A stretch of DNA of 58,579 bases from an uncultured Coriobacteriaceae bacterium (GCA_902803315.1 CADCPM010000002.1:1-58579), one strand, 5' to 3'; positions 35,469 to 43,866 are shown, numbered from the stretch's first letter. Translations and numbers: made by a program. Notes: generated by a model not told the origin, from the sequence alone.

Positions 35469-35990
35469 TTACTCCTCTGTTGTGTTGGCGCCTTGCGGTT
35501 CGACGTTGTTCTCTACGCGTTCCAGCTCATCGAGTACGGAGCGCGCAGCCCTAAAGGACGCGCGAAGGTCCTCCTTGGGGTCGGACCGCTCCTCTTTTTG
35601 CGGGCGAACGTCGTCGGTCATGGCCACGGCATTGGCCACCGCCACGTCGTGCGTATACGAAAGCGAGAGCGCCACTTCGCGCACTCCCTGTTCGTCCGCG
35701 ATCTGGCGGGCCCTTCCCGCAAGCACGACCTCCGGACGGCCGGCCTCGTTGTTGAGCACGCTTACGTCCGACAAGCCTATTCCGCGTGAGAAGCCCGTAC
35801 CGAGCGCTTTGAGCACCGCCTCGCGGGCGGCAAACCGTGCGGCGTAGTGTTGCGCCGGACGCGCCATCCCGTCGCAGTATGCCCTCTCTTCGCGGGTGAA
35901 TACGCGCGCGGCAAAGTTGGGTCTTCGCGCCAAGACCTGTTCCATGCGCGCGATTTCCAACATATCCACGCCAATGCCTGCAAGCGCCAT
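35469..35990 (-). CDS. acpS: Holo-[acyl-carrier-protein] synthase with C-terminal extension
   Basis: Transfers 4'-phosphopantetheine to carrier proteins, which would include the one at 13835-14077. The first 125 residues match AcpS: GIGVDMLEIARMEQ with the metal Asp9, FAAREAVLKALGTGF with the conserved Glu and Lys, and SLSYTHDVAVANAVA. A further ~48 residues, rich in Asp, Glu and Arg, follow and are absent from standard AcpS. The ATG at 35990 has GGAG six bases upstream; a GTG four codons earlier overlaps that site. It is the first gene of the acpS-nnr-alr-udg-tsaE cluster. Confidence 0.93.
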   Translation of the reverse strand: MALAGIGVDMLEIARMEQVLARRPNFAARVFTREERAYCDGMARPAQHYAARFAAREAVLKALGTGFSRGIGLSDVSVLNNEAGRPEVVLAGRARQIADEQGVREVALSLSYTHDVAVANAVAMTDDVRPQKEERSDPKEDLRASFRAARSVLDELERVENNVEPQGANTTEE

Positions 35991-36106
35991 TTTTTGCTCC
36001 ACGTGCCTCGTTGTTTACTCTACGATTCTATCAGCACTTGCATACAAACCCACCGGAGAGTGGCAATTTTGACGCACGACGTTTGGATGCATCGTTGCCG
36101 TCCACA

Positions 36107-36290
36107 CCCCGGCCTGCGTGCGGCTCCGCGCTCGCTTTGTAAGTCGCCGCGCGCGGCTCCGCGCCGAGCAGCCTGCAGGCCCCGCCCGCGCCCCCGCGCC
36201 CGGCCCGCGTGCGGCTCCGCGCTCGCTTCGCTCGCTCGCTTCGCGAGTCGCCGCGTGCGGGTCGGGCGCGGGGGCGCGGGCGGGGCCTGC
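36107..36290. repeat. Long hairpin element with conserved core (family A, site 4, with a second partial core)
   Basis: Arms 36175-36208 and 36257-36290 (very GC-rich, about 34 bp) enclose GTGCGGCTCCGCGCTCGCTTCG and TCGCGAGTCGCC. Just before it (36113-36165) lies a degenerate, shortened copy of the same core, including GCTCGCTTTGTAAGTCGCC. It is therefore a composite, possibly of two insertions. It sits between glmS and acpS. Confidence 0.88.
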
Positions 36291-36314
36291 CCTCTGTTCG
36301 TAGTCTTGAAGTGG

Positions 36315-38165
36315 CTATTCGACGGTAACGGACTTTGCCAGGTTGCGGGGCTTGTCCACGTCGTAGCCACGGTCACGCGCGACGTAGCGTGCGAGCATCT
36401 GCAGGTGCAGCACCGAGACGGCTGGCACGATGAGCTCATCGGGACAGCGCGGAACCCAAAGCACCTCCGAGCACAGCTTGGCGACACGCTCGTCGCCGTC
36501 GGTTGCCACGGCAAGCACGGCCGCCCCACGGGCCAGGCATTCTTGGATGTTGGAAACGGTCTTGTCGTGCACATGGTCGGCAGGGACAATGGCTACCACG
36601 GGAAAACCGCCCTCGATAAGTGCGATGGGACCGTGCTTCATCTCTCCCGCCGGATAGGCCTCGGCATGCAGGTAGCTAATCTCCTTGAGCTTGAGCGCGC
36701 CCTCGAAGGCCGTGGCGGAGTTGACGTTGCGACCAAGGTACAGTGAGCTCGTCTTGTGTCGGAACAGGCGCGTAGCCTGCTTGTCCTGCCAACGTCTGGA
36801 GAGCACCTCGCGCATGAGGTCGGGAATGCGCTCCAAGTCCGCAAAGTGCTTCCTCACCTCTTCGCGCGTCAACTGCCCCTTTGCCAGGGCAAGCCGTAGT
36901 GCCAGCAAATACGAAGCGACCATCTGCGCGGTATAGGCCTTGGTGGAGGCAACGGCAACCTCAGGTCCAGCTTGTACGTACAGCGTCCCATCCGACTCTC
37001 GGGCGGCGGTGGATCCTAGCACGTTGGTGATGGCGAACACGTTGCAGCCCATGCCCTTCATCCGCCGGGCGGCTGTAAGGGTATCAGCCGTCTCGCCGGA
37101 CTGCGTAATGATTACGCACATAGTGTGCGGCCCCACCAAATAGTCCTCGTCGTAGTTGAACTCCGAGGCATACTCCACCGACACCGACACCCGCGCCCAG
37201 CGCTCTATGGCAGCCTTCGCCGCCAAGCCGGCGTGGTAGGAGGTTCCGCAGGCAATTATCACCACGTGTTCTACGGCAGCAAGCTCGGCCTTGGTAAGCG
37301 ACAGCTCGTCCAGCTCGATGCCGTGCTCCCCCAAGCGACCAGCAAGCAATCGCTCGATGGCCTCGGGCTGCTCGGATATCTCCTTTGCCATGAAGTCGGA
37401 GTAGCCACCCAGCTTTGCAGCCGAGGCGTCCCAATCGATGGTTATGGTGGCAGGGTGCTCCACCGCGCGCCCATCGCGGTCCGTTATGGCAATCGAGCCG
37501 TCTGGGGAAAGCGTTGCCACGTCGCGATCCTGGAGCTGAGTCACGCAGGAGGTAACGTTAGCCAGCGGCATGACGTCGGAGGCCACGTACGCGCCGTCGT
37601 CGGTAGACGCAACCACCAAAGGCGAACCGTTGCGCGTAACCACCAGCGTACCTGGCACATCGGCGCAAATGACCGCCAGGCCCCAAGAGCCTTCCAGCCT
37701 GTCGCAGGCGTTACGCACCGCCTTCGCAAGGTCTCCGTGAGCGGGGCCCGACCAAGCCTCCTCAACAAGGTGGGCGATCACCTCGGAGTCGGTGTCGGAG
37801 CTAAACTTATGCCCGGCGGCCATAAGCTGGCGCTTGAGCTGCTGGTAGTTCTCTATTATGCCGTTGTGCACGACGGCAATGCGACCGGTGCAATCCAGGT
37901 GCGGATGGGCGTTGCGATCCGTAGGGGCACCATGGGTTGCCCAGCGCGTATGGCCAATGCCGCAGGTGCCATTGAGGTTCGCCACCTTGGCGCGCTCGCG
38001 CAGCACCGCAACGCGGCCGGCACACTTGACGCCGTGGAGGTTGCCCGACGGCGACACCACCTGCACGCCGGCAGAGTCGTACCCGCGGTACTCAAGAGTC
38101 TGCAGTCCGTCCAAGAGCCATTCCGAAGCTTGGGCACGACCGGTGTATCCCACAACGCCACACAT
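36315..38165 (-). CDS. glmS: Glutamine-fructose-6-phosphate aminotransferase
   Basis: Makes glucosamine-6-phosphate, the entry to peptidoglycan precursors. The 616 residues start MCGVVGYTG, with Cys2 as glutaminase nucleophile, followed by GIGHTRWATHG. Two SIS sugar-isomerase domains follow, with ACGTSYHAGLAAK and SQSGETADTL, and the protein ends with KSVTVE. The start has GGGAGG upstream; a long open frame before it is not part of the gene. A candidate promoter lies 35 bp upstream. No glmS ribozyme was seen in the leader. GlmM is encoded at 52893-54236. Confidence 0.97.
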   Translation of the reverse strand: MCGVVGYTGRAQASEWLLDGLQTLEYRGYDSAGVQVVSPSGNLHGVKCAGRVAVLRERAKVANLNGTCGIGHTRWATHGAPTDRNAHPHLDCTGRIAVVHNGIIENYQQLKRQLMAAGHKFSSDTDSEVIAHLVEEAWSGPAHGDLAKAVRNACDRLEGSWGLAVICADVPGTLVVTRNGSPLVVASTDDGAYVASDVMPLANVTSCVTQLQDRDVATLSPDGSIAITDRDGRAVEHPATITIDWDASAAKLGGYSDFMAKEISEQPEAIERLLAGRLGEHGIELDELSLTKAELAAVEHVVIIACGTSYHAGLAAKAAIERWARVSVSVEYASEFNYDEDYLVGPHTMCVIITQSGETADTLTAARRMKGMGCNVFAITNVLGSTAARESDGTLYVQAGPEVAVASTKAYTAQMVASYLLALRLALAKGQLTREEVRKHFADLERIPDLMREVLSRRWQDKQATRLFRHKTSSLYLGRNVNSATAFEGALKLKEISYLHAEAYPAGEMKHGPIALIEGGFPVVAIVPADHVHDKTVSNIQECLARGAAVLAVATDGDERVAKLCSEVLWVPRCPDELIVPAVSVLHLQMLARYVARDRGYDVDKPRNLAKSVTVE

Positions 38166-38199
38166 GTTTACCTCCCATTTCCACACAGTAACGTGGCGC

Positions 38200-38208
38200 A
38201 TTGTATCA
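38200..38208 (-). promoter_or_regulatory. Candidate extended -10 promoter of glmS
   Basis: On the minus strand TGATACAAT (TGnTACAAT) lies about 35 bp before the glmS start. No clear -35 box is seen, which is usual for extended -10 promoters. Confidence 0.5.
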
Positions 38209-38375
38209 GCGCTTCTATGCCATTCGATTACGTAACGCAAAAAAGGAATGAACAACTTGGCGTCCATGGTCGCCGTCAGCAGCCAGCGCATCAAGATTGC
38301 AGTGTGTACACAAAACGCGACACAATATCCGCGCCCTGCATCGATATCAGGTGCCCGCAGTGTTGCGTTTGAGCT

Positions 38376-38454
38376 GTGCCCGAGGGGAGTACATCCCTCC
38401 GGCACGGCATTTTCGGACAGCTTGGCGTGGGGACGTGAGCCACCCCGTACGCCG
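38376..38454. other. Two hairpins in the glmS - purO intergenic region
   Basis: Hairpin 38376-38405 (GTGCC and GAGGG pairing with CCCTC and GGCAC) and an imperfect one at about 38423-38454. They lie upstream of the purO promoter and riboswitch. Role unknown. The rest of 38209-38499 shows no gene. Confidence 0.5.
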
Positions 38455-38499
38455 ATTCATAGTTAAACGATGTGCGGAACGGGACGCTCCGCTCAATTG

Positions 38500-38508
38500 T
38501 GCTACAGT
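38500..38508 (+). promoter_or_regulatory. Candidate extended -10 promoter of the purO leader
   Basis: TGCTACAGT lies just before the first stem of the ZTP riboswitch, so a transcript would begin about at 38515. No good -35 is visible. Confidence 0.45.
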
Positions 38509-38511
38509 ACC

Positions 38512-38584
38512 CGCGTGCTGTGACTGACGGATAATCGTGGATACCACGGGGGAGCAGCACGATAGAGGCCGACCGTCTGGGCAA
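38512..38584 (+). promoter_or_regulatory. ZTP riboswitch (pfl motif)
   Basis: Senses ZTP/ZMP (AICAR), which builds up when 10-formyl-THF is short. P1 is GTGCTG (38515-38520) with CAGCAC (38555-38560). P2 is CGTGG (38536-38540) with CCACG (38544-38548). The conserved GTGACTG, CCACGGGGGAGC and the downstream CCGACCGTCTGGGCA pseudoknot strand match the pfl consensus. It lies directly upstream of purO and the AICAR formyltransferase, the expected regulated genes. A terminator overlaps its 3' end. Confidence 0.88.
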
Positions 38585-38620
38585 GTCAACTCGCCATGCG
38601 AGGGACTTGCCCTTTGTGTT
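38579..38620 (+). terminator. Riboswitch expression-platform terminator
   Basis: Stem GGGCAAGTC (38579-38587) with GACTTGCCC (38604-38612), extended by CTCGC/GCGAG around CAT, followed by TTTGTGTTT. The left arm shares GGGCA with the riboswitch pseudoknot, so ligand-bound RNA should block this terminator. Confidence 0.85.
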
Positions 38621-38634
38621 TAGAAAGGACGCAC

Positions 38635-39270
38635 ATGCAAGACCTCATTGAGCTTCTGCAAAACAACGCCTATCCCGGACGTGGCATTGTGGTAGGCAAG
38701 AATCGCGTGTACTACTTCATCATGGGCCGAAGCTTCAACAGCCGCAATCGCATCTTTGCCAAGACGGAGGACGGCATCCGAACCGAGGCGCACCAGCCCG
38801 AGCTCGTGGAAGACCCGAGCTTGATCATCTACCATCCCGTGCGCACCATGGGTGACGCGCTGGTGGTTACCAACGGCGACCAAACCGATACCATCGTGAA
38901 GGAGGGCGACTTCCGCGCCGGGTGCATGAAGCGCGAGTTCGAGCCCGATGCGCCCAACTTCACCCCGCGCATCAGCGCCATCCTTAATGGCGACGGCTCG
39001 TTTGAGCTCTCGATCCTCAAGCACCAGGAGAACGGCCGCTGCCTGCGCGAGTTCTTCTGCTACGAAGGCGCCGATGAGGGCACGGGCTACTTCATCTCCA
39101 CCTACGTGGGTGACGGCGACCCCCTGCCAACCTTTGTGGGCGAGCCCATACAGGTGAAGATGGGTGAACCCGACGAGGTGTGGGCCGCCCTCAACCAAGA
39201 CAACAAGATCAGCCTCTACTGCAACGTGGATGGCAACGTAAAGATCTACAACAAGAATCTCGGCGACTAG
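38635..39270 (+). CDS. purO: IMP cyclohydrolase, PurO type
   Basis: Closes the purine ring, turning FAICAR into IMP. The 211 residues match the PurO (archaeal-type) cyclohydrolase family that occurs in some bacteria: NNAYPGRGIVVGKN, YYFIMGRSFNSRNR, DPSLIIYHPVR, VVTNGDQTDTI, FTPRISAI and a late DEVWAALNQDNKISLY. It is unrelated to the cyclohydrolase domain of PurH. The ATG at 38635 has AAAGGA upstream. It is the first gene behind the ZTP riboswitch and is followed by the AICAR formyltransferase that provides its substrate. Confidence 0.9.
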   Translation: MQDLIELLQNNAYPGRGIVVGKNRVYYFIMGRSFNSRNRIFAKTEDGIRTEAHQPELVEDPSLIIYHPVRTMGDALVVTNGDQTDTIVKEGDFRAGCMKREFEPDAPNFTPRISAILNGDGSFELSILKHQENGRCLREFFCYEGADEGTGYFISTYVGDGDPLPTFVGEPIQVKMGEPDEVWAALNQDNKISLYCNVDGNVKIYNKNLGD

Positions 39271-39362
39271 CAATGTATAGGGCGCTCCGAAGGAGCGCAC
39301 ACACTCCCAACCCGCCCGGCGAGAAATGGGCGTTTGGTTGGGGTAATGGAATTTGTTGGAGG

Positions 39363-39437
39363 GAGGCACAGACAAGATCTGCCGCGCGCAGTTCTGTGCA
39401 GCAGCTGTTTGAGCACGGCAGATCTTGTCTGCGCCTC
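39363..39437. repeat. Hairpin between purO and the AICAR formyltransferase
   Basis: 22-bp arms with one mismatch (39363-39384 and 39416-39437) enclose a 31-base loop holding CAGCAGCTGTTTGAGCA, which echoes the motif of the 8322 and 20804 elements. It ends 9 bases before the GGAG of the next gene. A smaller hairpin GCGCTCC/GGAGCGC lies at 39282-39298. Confidence 0.85.
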
Positions 39438-39455
39438 TCGTCGAAAGGAGAAACC

Positions 39456-40634
39456 ATGAACGAACTCGAGCTCAAGTATGGTATGAACCCCAACCAAAAG
39501 CCCTCGCGCATCTTCATGCGCGATGGTTCCGACCTGCCCCTTACCGTCCTCAACGGCAAGCCCGGCTTTATCAACTTCCTCGACGCGCTCAACTCCTGGC
39601 AGCTGGTATGCGACCTCAAAGAGGCAACGGGCATGCCTTCGGCCGCGTCGTTCAAGCACGTGAGCCCCGCCGGCGCCGCAGTTGGCACGCCGCTGAGCGA
39701 TGTTGACCGCCAGATCTACTTCGTTGAGGACGAGTGCGAGCTCTCCCCCATTGCCTGCGCCTACATTCGCGCGCGCGGCGCCGACCGCATGAGCTCCTTT
39801 GGCGACTGGGCCGCGCTCAGCGACGAATGCGACGTTGCAACCGCACAGTATCTTAAGCACGAGGTGTCCGACGGTATCATTGCGCCCAGCTACGCGCCTG
39901 AGGCGCTGGAGATTCTGCGCACCAAGAAGCGCGGCACCTTTAACATCGTGCAGATCGACCCCACCTACAAGCCGGCGGCGATCGAGACCAAGGACGTGTT
40001 TGGAATTACCTTTGAGCAAGGTCATAACTTCTATAAGGTGGACCGCGAGCTCGTGAGCAACTTCGTAACCAAGCGCACCCAGGTGCCCGAAGAGGCCCTG
40101 ATCGACATGATCATCTCGCTCATAACGCTTAAGTACACGCAGTCAAATTCCGTGTGCTACGTAAAGGATGGTCAGGCAATCGGCGTGGGCGCAGGCCAGC
40201 AAAGCCGCATCCACTGCACACGCCTGGCGGGCACCAAGGCCGACACCTGGTATTTGCGCCAGCATCCCAAGGTGCTTGGTCTCAAGTTCGCGGAGGGCAT
40301 AAAGCGTCCCAACCGCGACAACGCCATAGACGTCTACATTTCGGACGAGCACGACGACGTGCTGCGCGAGGGAGAGTGGCAGAAGTGGTTTGCCGAACGT
40401 CCCGAGGCCCTTACCCGCGAGGAGAAGGCGGAGTGGATTGCCACGCAGACCGGCGTGACCGTTGGCTCCGACGCGTTCTTCCCGTTTAGCGACAACGTGG
40501 ATCGCGCGCATAAGTCCGGCGTGGAATACATTGCCGAGCCAGGCGGCTCCGTACGCGACGGCGACGTTATTGAGGCGGCAGACAAGTACGGCATAGCCAT
40601 GTGCTTTACCGGCATGCGCCTGTTCCACCACTAA
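39456..40634 (+). CDS. purH: AICAR formyltransferase (stand-alone)
   Basis: Formylates AICAR with 10-formyl-THF to FAICAR. The 392 residues correspond to the formyltransferase part of PurH only: KYGMNPNQKP at the start, the catalytic Lys-His in SFKHVSPAG (67-68), TLKYTQSNSVCYVKDGQAIGVGAGQQSR, and SDAFFPFSDNVD. The cyclohydrolase half of classical PurH is missing and is replaced by PurO upstream. The start at 39456 has AAAGGAG upstream. An open frame back to 39180 overlaps purO and is not real. Confidence 0.94.
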   Translation: MNELELKYGMNPNQKPSRIFMRDGSDLPLTVLNGKPGFINFLDALNSWQLVCDLKEATGMPSAASFKHVSPAGAAVGTPLSDVDRQIYFVEDECELSPIACAYIRARGADRMSSFGDWAALSDECDVATAQYLKHEVSDGIIAPSYAPEALEILRTKKRGTFNIVQIDPTYKPAAIETKDVFGITFEQGHNFYKVDRELVSNFVTKRTQVPEEALIDMIISLITLKYTQSNSVCYVKDGQAIGVGAGQQSRIHCTRLAGTKADTWYLRQHPKVLGLKFAEGIKRPNRDNAIDVYISDEHDDVLREGEWQKWFAERPEALTREEKAEWIATQTGVTVGSDAFFPFSDNVDRAHKSGVEYIAEPGGSVRDGDVIEAADKYGIAMCFTGMRLFHH

Positions 40635-40646
40635 ACCGCGCAATAC

Positions 40647-40678
40647 CGTGTAAAAGGGGGCGCTCCCCCTTTTACACG
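40647..40678 (+). terminator. Perfect hairpin after the AICAR formyltransferase
   Basis: A perfect 14-bp stem (40647-40660 and 40665-40678) with a 4-base loop and no T tract. It probably ends or protects the pur transcript. Confidence 0.75.
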
Positions 40679-40799
40679 CCCTGGTGCCGATTTATGTAGT
40701 ATTGTTCTTTTCTTCTGAGCTTGAAAAATAGTCAGGGATTCGCCGCGTAGTACAAGTAAGATTGCTTTTGCAGTTGTACGAACAGGAGAAAGGACCAAC

Positions 40800-41810
40800 A
40801 TGCAATTCAACGCAACCGCAACGAAGACGTTTGCCGTTGGTGCTGCACTGGCTCTCGCTCTGGCGGGATGCGGTGCCAACAGCTCGTCGCAGTCAAGCTC
40901 GAGCGCAAGCAGCTCGAGCGCAAGCAGCTCCTCGGCAGTTCAGCAAAAAGAGGCCACTGTCAATTGGACCACCGCAGGCTCCGCCGATGAGGCCGCAAAG
41001 GGCGCCGGTCTGGACAAGTTCGGCGTTATCGAAAGCCTCACCTTGGACGGCAAAGAGTTCAAGAATCCCCAGTTCTCCTACGCAGGTGGCGTAGCACAGG
41101 CAACCTACGAGACGGATGGCGTGAAGTTCATCCTCCGCAAGGGCGCCAACGGGCACTCCGCCCCCATTGCCGACCGCGATCTTACCTCCTTCAAGAACAA
41201 GGAGACCGCGAGCATCGACGGTACGGACGTAACCGAGTACGGTGCCGCACACGGCGCCTCCACCGTTCTTACCTGGAACGAGAACTCCAGCGACTATGGC
41301 GTGACCTATGAGGCAGCCAACAATGGCGACGCCTCCATGGACGCCAAGGAAGTCGACGAGATCGTAAGGGCCATCAAGGGCGCCAACGCCAACGCGCAGC
41401 AGCAGAGCGCCAGCTCCAGCAGCCAGCAGCAGGGCTCCAGCAGCCAGCAGCAGAGCAGCCAGCAGCAGAGCAACAACAACCAGCAGCAGAGCAACAACGG
41501 CGGCGGCACGAACGCGTCGTACGGCTCCGAGCAGGCCACCCAAATCGCGCTTAGCTACTTCGGCGCCGGCGGCGCAGCCAAGGGTCCCGCGAACAACGTG
41601 AGCGTGAACGGTCCCATCGAGGGCGGCGGCACCACCTACTACACCGTCAGCTTCGATCTTGGCGCTGCGCACTGCCAGTGCAACGTCGATGCCACCGACG
41701 GCCACGTCTATGCGGCCTCCGAGACGACTGACGGCGTCGAGACCAACCTCGACGAGAACGGCAATCCGGATCTCGTGTACGACCACAACACGGGTGAGCA
41801 ACTCTCGTAG
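40800..41810 (+). CDS. Surface lipoprotein with low-complexity linkers
   Basis: A 336-residue lipoprotein: leader with lipobox LAGC (Cys25), a Ser-rich stretch, a folded domain at about 50-195, a Gln/Ser/Asn-rich linker at about 200-240, and a C-terminal domain resembling PepSY (EQATQIALSYFG, then YYTVSFDLG and a DATDGHVYAASE end). Function unknown; a role at the cell surface is all that can be said. AAAGGA lies six bases before the start. It is a single-gene unit closed by a strong terminator. Confidence 0.85.
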   Translation: MQFNATATKTFAVGAALALALAGCGANSSSQSSSSASSSSASSSSAVQQKEATVNWTTAGSADEAAKGAGLDKFGVIESLTLDGKEFKNPQFSYAGGVAQATYETDGVKFILRKGANGHSAPIADRDLTSFKNKETASIDGTDVTEYGAAHGASTVLTWNENSSDYGVTYEAANNGDASMDAKEVDEIVRAIKGANANAQQQSASSSSQQQGSSSQQQSSQQQSNNNQQQSNNGGGTNASYGSEQATQIALSYFGAGGAAKGPANNVSVNGPIEGGGTTYYTVSFDLGAAHCQCNVDATDGHVYAASETTDGVETNLDENGNPDLVYDHNTGEQLS

Positions 41811-41840
41811 CACATAGGGATACCAACCCCACATTAGAAA

Positions 41841-41885
41841 ATTCCCTCCCGGGTACTTCGCGACGTACCCGGGAGGGAATTTTTT
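41841..41885. terminator. Strong bidirectional terminator
   Basis: A perfect 16-bp stem (41841-41856 and 41865-41880) with an 8-base loop, ATTCCCTCCCGGGTAC on one side and a T run at 41879-41885. It serves the convergent lipoprotein and deformylase-like genes. Confidence 0.92.
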
Positions 41886-41911
41886 GCATTAGTGCAAGAT
41901 GGATTCGCCTT

Positions 41912-42331
41912 CTATACCAGCTTGCCGTTGCAGTGATCGATCATGTGTTGGATCATCTGTGCCGTCCAGCCCGTAAAGTCACGCTTGCGATGCTTGAGCT
42001 CACCGTCTACCAGCTCGTCGTAGTTCACCTTGATCTTGTCGAAGCGTCGTACGTTGGACGGCTCCTCGCGCGTAAGACACCCCTCCACCACACGTTGTGA
42101 GCGCACGCCAAACAGCAGCTTGGGGTTATACATAACGTGCGGCTCGCCATCCTCGTCCAGCCACACCACGACCGCCTTTGTCACACCAATTTGATTGGCC
42201 GCCAAGCAGGCGCCGCCCTCCAAGGAACTTACGGTGTCAATGAGGTCTTGTGCCAGCTCTGCATCCTCCGCCGTTGCCAACTCGCACCTCGTCGACAGAA
42301 TCTCGTCATCCTTAACCAACTCGCGAATCAT
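41912..42331 (-). CDS. Peptide deformylase-like protein lacking the catalytic Glu
   Basis: A 139-residue protein of the short deformylase-like group. Motif 1 is GGACLAANQIGV, motif 2 is EGCLT with the metal Cys85, and motif 3 reads H129-M-I-D-H133 where active enzymes have HExxH. The metal ligands remain, but the catalytic Glu is Met130 (codon ATG). The protein otherwise ends normally, with CNGK. It may bind metal or a peptide without deformylation, or may be an inactive paralogue; a standard deformylase would then be needed elsewhere. The start has GGGAG upstream. Confidence 0.85.
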   Translation of the reverse strand: MIRELVKDDEILSTRCELATAEDAELAQDLIDTVSSLEGGACLAANQIGVTKAVVVWLDEDGEPHVMYNPKLLFGVRSQRVVEGCLTREEPSNVRRFDKIKVNYDELVDGELKHRKRDFTGWTAQMIQHMIDHCNGKLV

Positions 42332-42390
42332 GCTCGTCTCCCTTGAGTCCGTTTTGTTTTACTATCGATTATCTCGGCTTCTTTTACCGC

Positions 42391-43866
42391 CTACTGCTTC
42401 CAGATGCCCATGGCAAAATACACAAGCGCAGTCCAGGTGACCATGGGATAGGAGTTCCCGAACTTGTCGCGTCCACGCTTGAGTATGCCAATTGCCTCTC
42501 GCTGTGTTACGAGCTCAAAGCCTCCAAAGCGTTCGGAGCCGCTCGCTCCCGCCTGGGAGAGACAGGTGGAATCAGTCCCACGGATTATGGCACACAAAAG
42601 GGCCGTGCTTTCGTCGGTAAGCCCAGGAGAGTTGAAGAGCAACGGATTCACCACACGGATCGAGTCCTTTGCGCCAAAGGCGATGCCCGTCTCTTCGTAA
42701 ATCTCACGTACCATGGCAGCAACCAAAGGATCGCGACGCTGCGTGTCGGGCTCATCGACGAGCCCCGAAGGGATGCTCAGCACGTATTGCCCAGTGGGAT
42801 AGCGATACTCGTAGAAGAGCACGAGACGCGGCTCGGCGTTCTGCGGTGCCAGAACCAAGCAGCAGCTTACGGCATCGGGCAAGAGCTTGGCATGTTCGCG
42901 CTCATCCTTTAGCACGCGCAGGTTTTCCATACTACGGCGCGATGCCTCGAAATAGTGCGTGTCGTCCTCGTACGCAAGGTCATACACTTTTACGTAGGGT
43001 GTCTCCAACAGTTGGTTAACCTCAGGCTTTGGCAAGGCCGGCATGTCGGACGACACAAGGTAGCGATCGCGCAGTCGCTCAAGCGCAACGTCATCCAAGC
43101 CAAACTCATCCACGAAGTAGCTGGCGCGGTTTTCGTAGCGTGCGTCCACGGCGGCAAAGGCACTGCGAAGGTCGCTCTCTCGCACGCTGTGCATCTTCGC
43201 CCAGTTCTTGCGATCGTGCTCAGAAGTACCCTGGGGCAGGTCATCGGGATCCATGTTGATCAGAGATGCGCGATACTCGTTGGTAAGCAAGAACTCCTTC
43301 ACGATGTCGTCATCGCTAACGCCCAGCAACATGAGCGCTACGGCAGCGCACACGCCCGTGCGGTCCTTGCCGGCAGTGCAGTGCAGGTAGAGGGGCACCT
43401 GGTCGTCCGTCATCATGCGGACCATCTCGTGTACGGCGGGATTGCCAAACATCATCGACACGTACAGGCCTCTCATAAATTCTTCAAAGGCGCGGTCCAT
43501 ATCGGCTGTCGTGCCGTTTTCGCGCTCAAAGCTCTCCACCATATCCGCAATGCCCGCAGGAGAGAAGTCGATCTCTTCGCCGTCTTGGCCATACATTCCG
43601 CCAATGCGCAGATACTTCGTGCCGCGAGGAACGTAATCCGGTCGGTCTTCCGCCTCGCCTGCCGAGCGTAGGTCCAAGATGCTCATAAGGCCAAACGAAT
43701 CCACGGCCTGCTTTTGCTGCTCGTTTAGGCCAACGAGTGCGCTGCCCCTATAAAAGAGCCCACGACGCACAGGCCGTCCTCCCGCCCCCCTGAGGCCACC
43801 CAAATCGCGGACGCCCATCTCTTGGGGGAACCCAACAATCGCTCCTGGCAATATAGACTCTTCCAT
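42391..43866 (-). CDS. Tyrosine phosphatase - Nudix hydrolase fusion
   Basis: A 491-residue protein of two enzymes. Residues 1-250 form a Tyr_phosphatase3-type domain (DLGGLRGAGGRPVRRGLFYRGS at the start, and the signature HCTAGKDRTG with Cys163 and Arg169). Residues about 330-491 form a Nudix domain with SGLVDEPD and AMVREIYEETGI, in the ADP-ribose / GDP-sugar pyrophosphatase style. The start at 43866 has GAGG upstream. It is followed at 42331 by the deformylase-like gene. Substrates are unknown; a shared role in nucleotide-linked sugar or phosphoprotein turnover is speculation. Confidence 0.87.
   Translation of the reverse strand: MEESILPGAIVGFPQEMGVRDLGGLRGAGGRPVRRGLFYRGSALVGLNEQQKQAVDSFGLMSILDLRSAGEAEDRPDYVPRGTKYLRIGGMYGQDGEEIDFSPAGIADMVESFERENGTTADMDRAFEEFMRGLYVSMMFGNPAVHEMVRMMTDDQVPLYLHCTAGKDRTGVCAAVALMLLGVSDDDIVKEFLLTNEYRASLINMDPDDLPQGTSEHDRKNWAKMHSVRESDLRSAFAAVDARYENRASYFVDEFGLDDVALERLRDRYLVSSDMPALPKPEVNQLLETPYVKVYDLAYEDDTHYFEASRRSMENLRVLKDEREHAKLLPDAVSCCLVLAPQNAEPRLVLFYEYRYPTGQYVLSIPSGLVDEPDTQRRDPLVAAMVREIYEETGIAFGAKDSIRVVNPLLFNSPGLTDESTALLCAIIRGTDSTCLSQAGASGSERFGGFELVTQREAIGILKRGRDKFGNSYPMVTWTALVYFAMGIWKQ

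Noticed and set aside
34536..35789. Long plus-strand frame over nnr and acpS
   Set aside because: Antisense to two clear genes, His/Arg-rich composition typical of shadow frames.
36107..36290. CRISPR-like array from repeated GCTCGCTTCG units
   Set aside because: Units are arms and cores of inverted repeats, not direct repeats with even spacers; no cas genes.
37125..38372. 415-codon open frame antisense to glmS
   Set aside because: Shadow of a GC-rich real gene; no ribosome site or family sequence, while glmS on the other strand is unmistakable.
38166..38500. glmS ribozyme in the glmS leader
   Set aside because: The leader is only about 30 bases from the candidate promoter and shows no ribozyme core.
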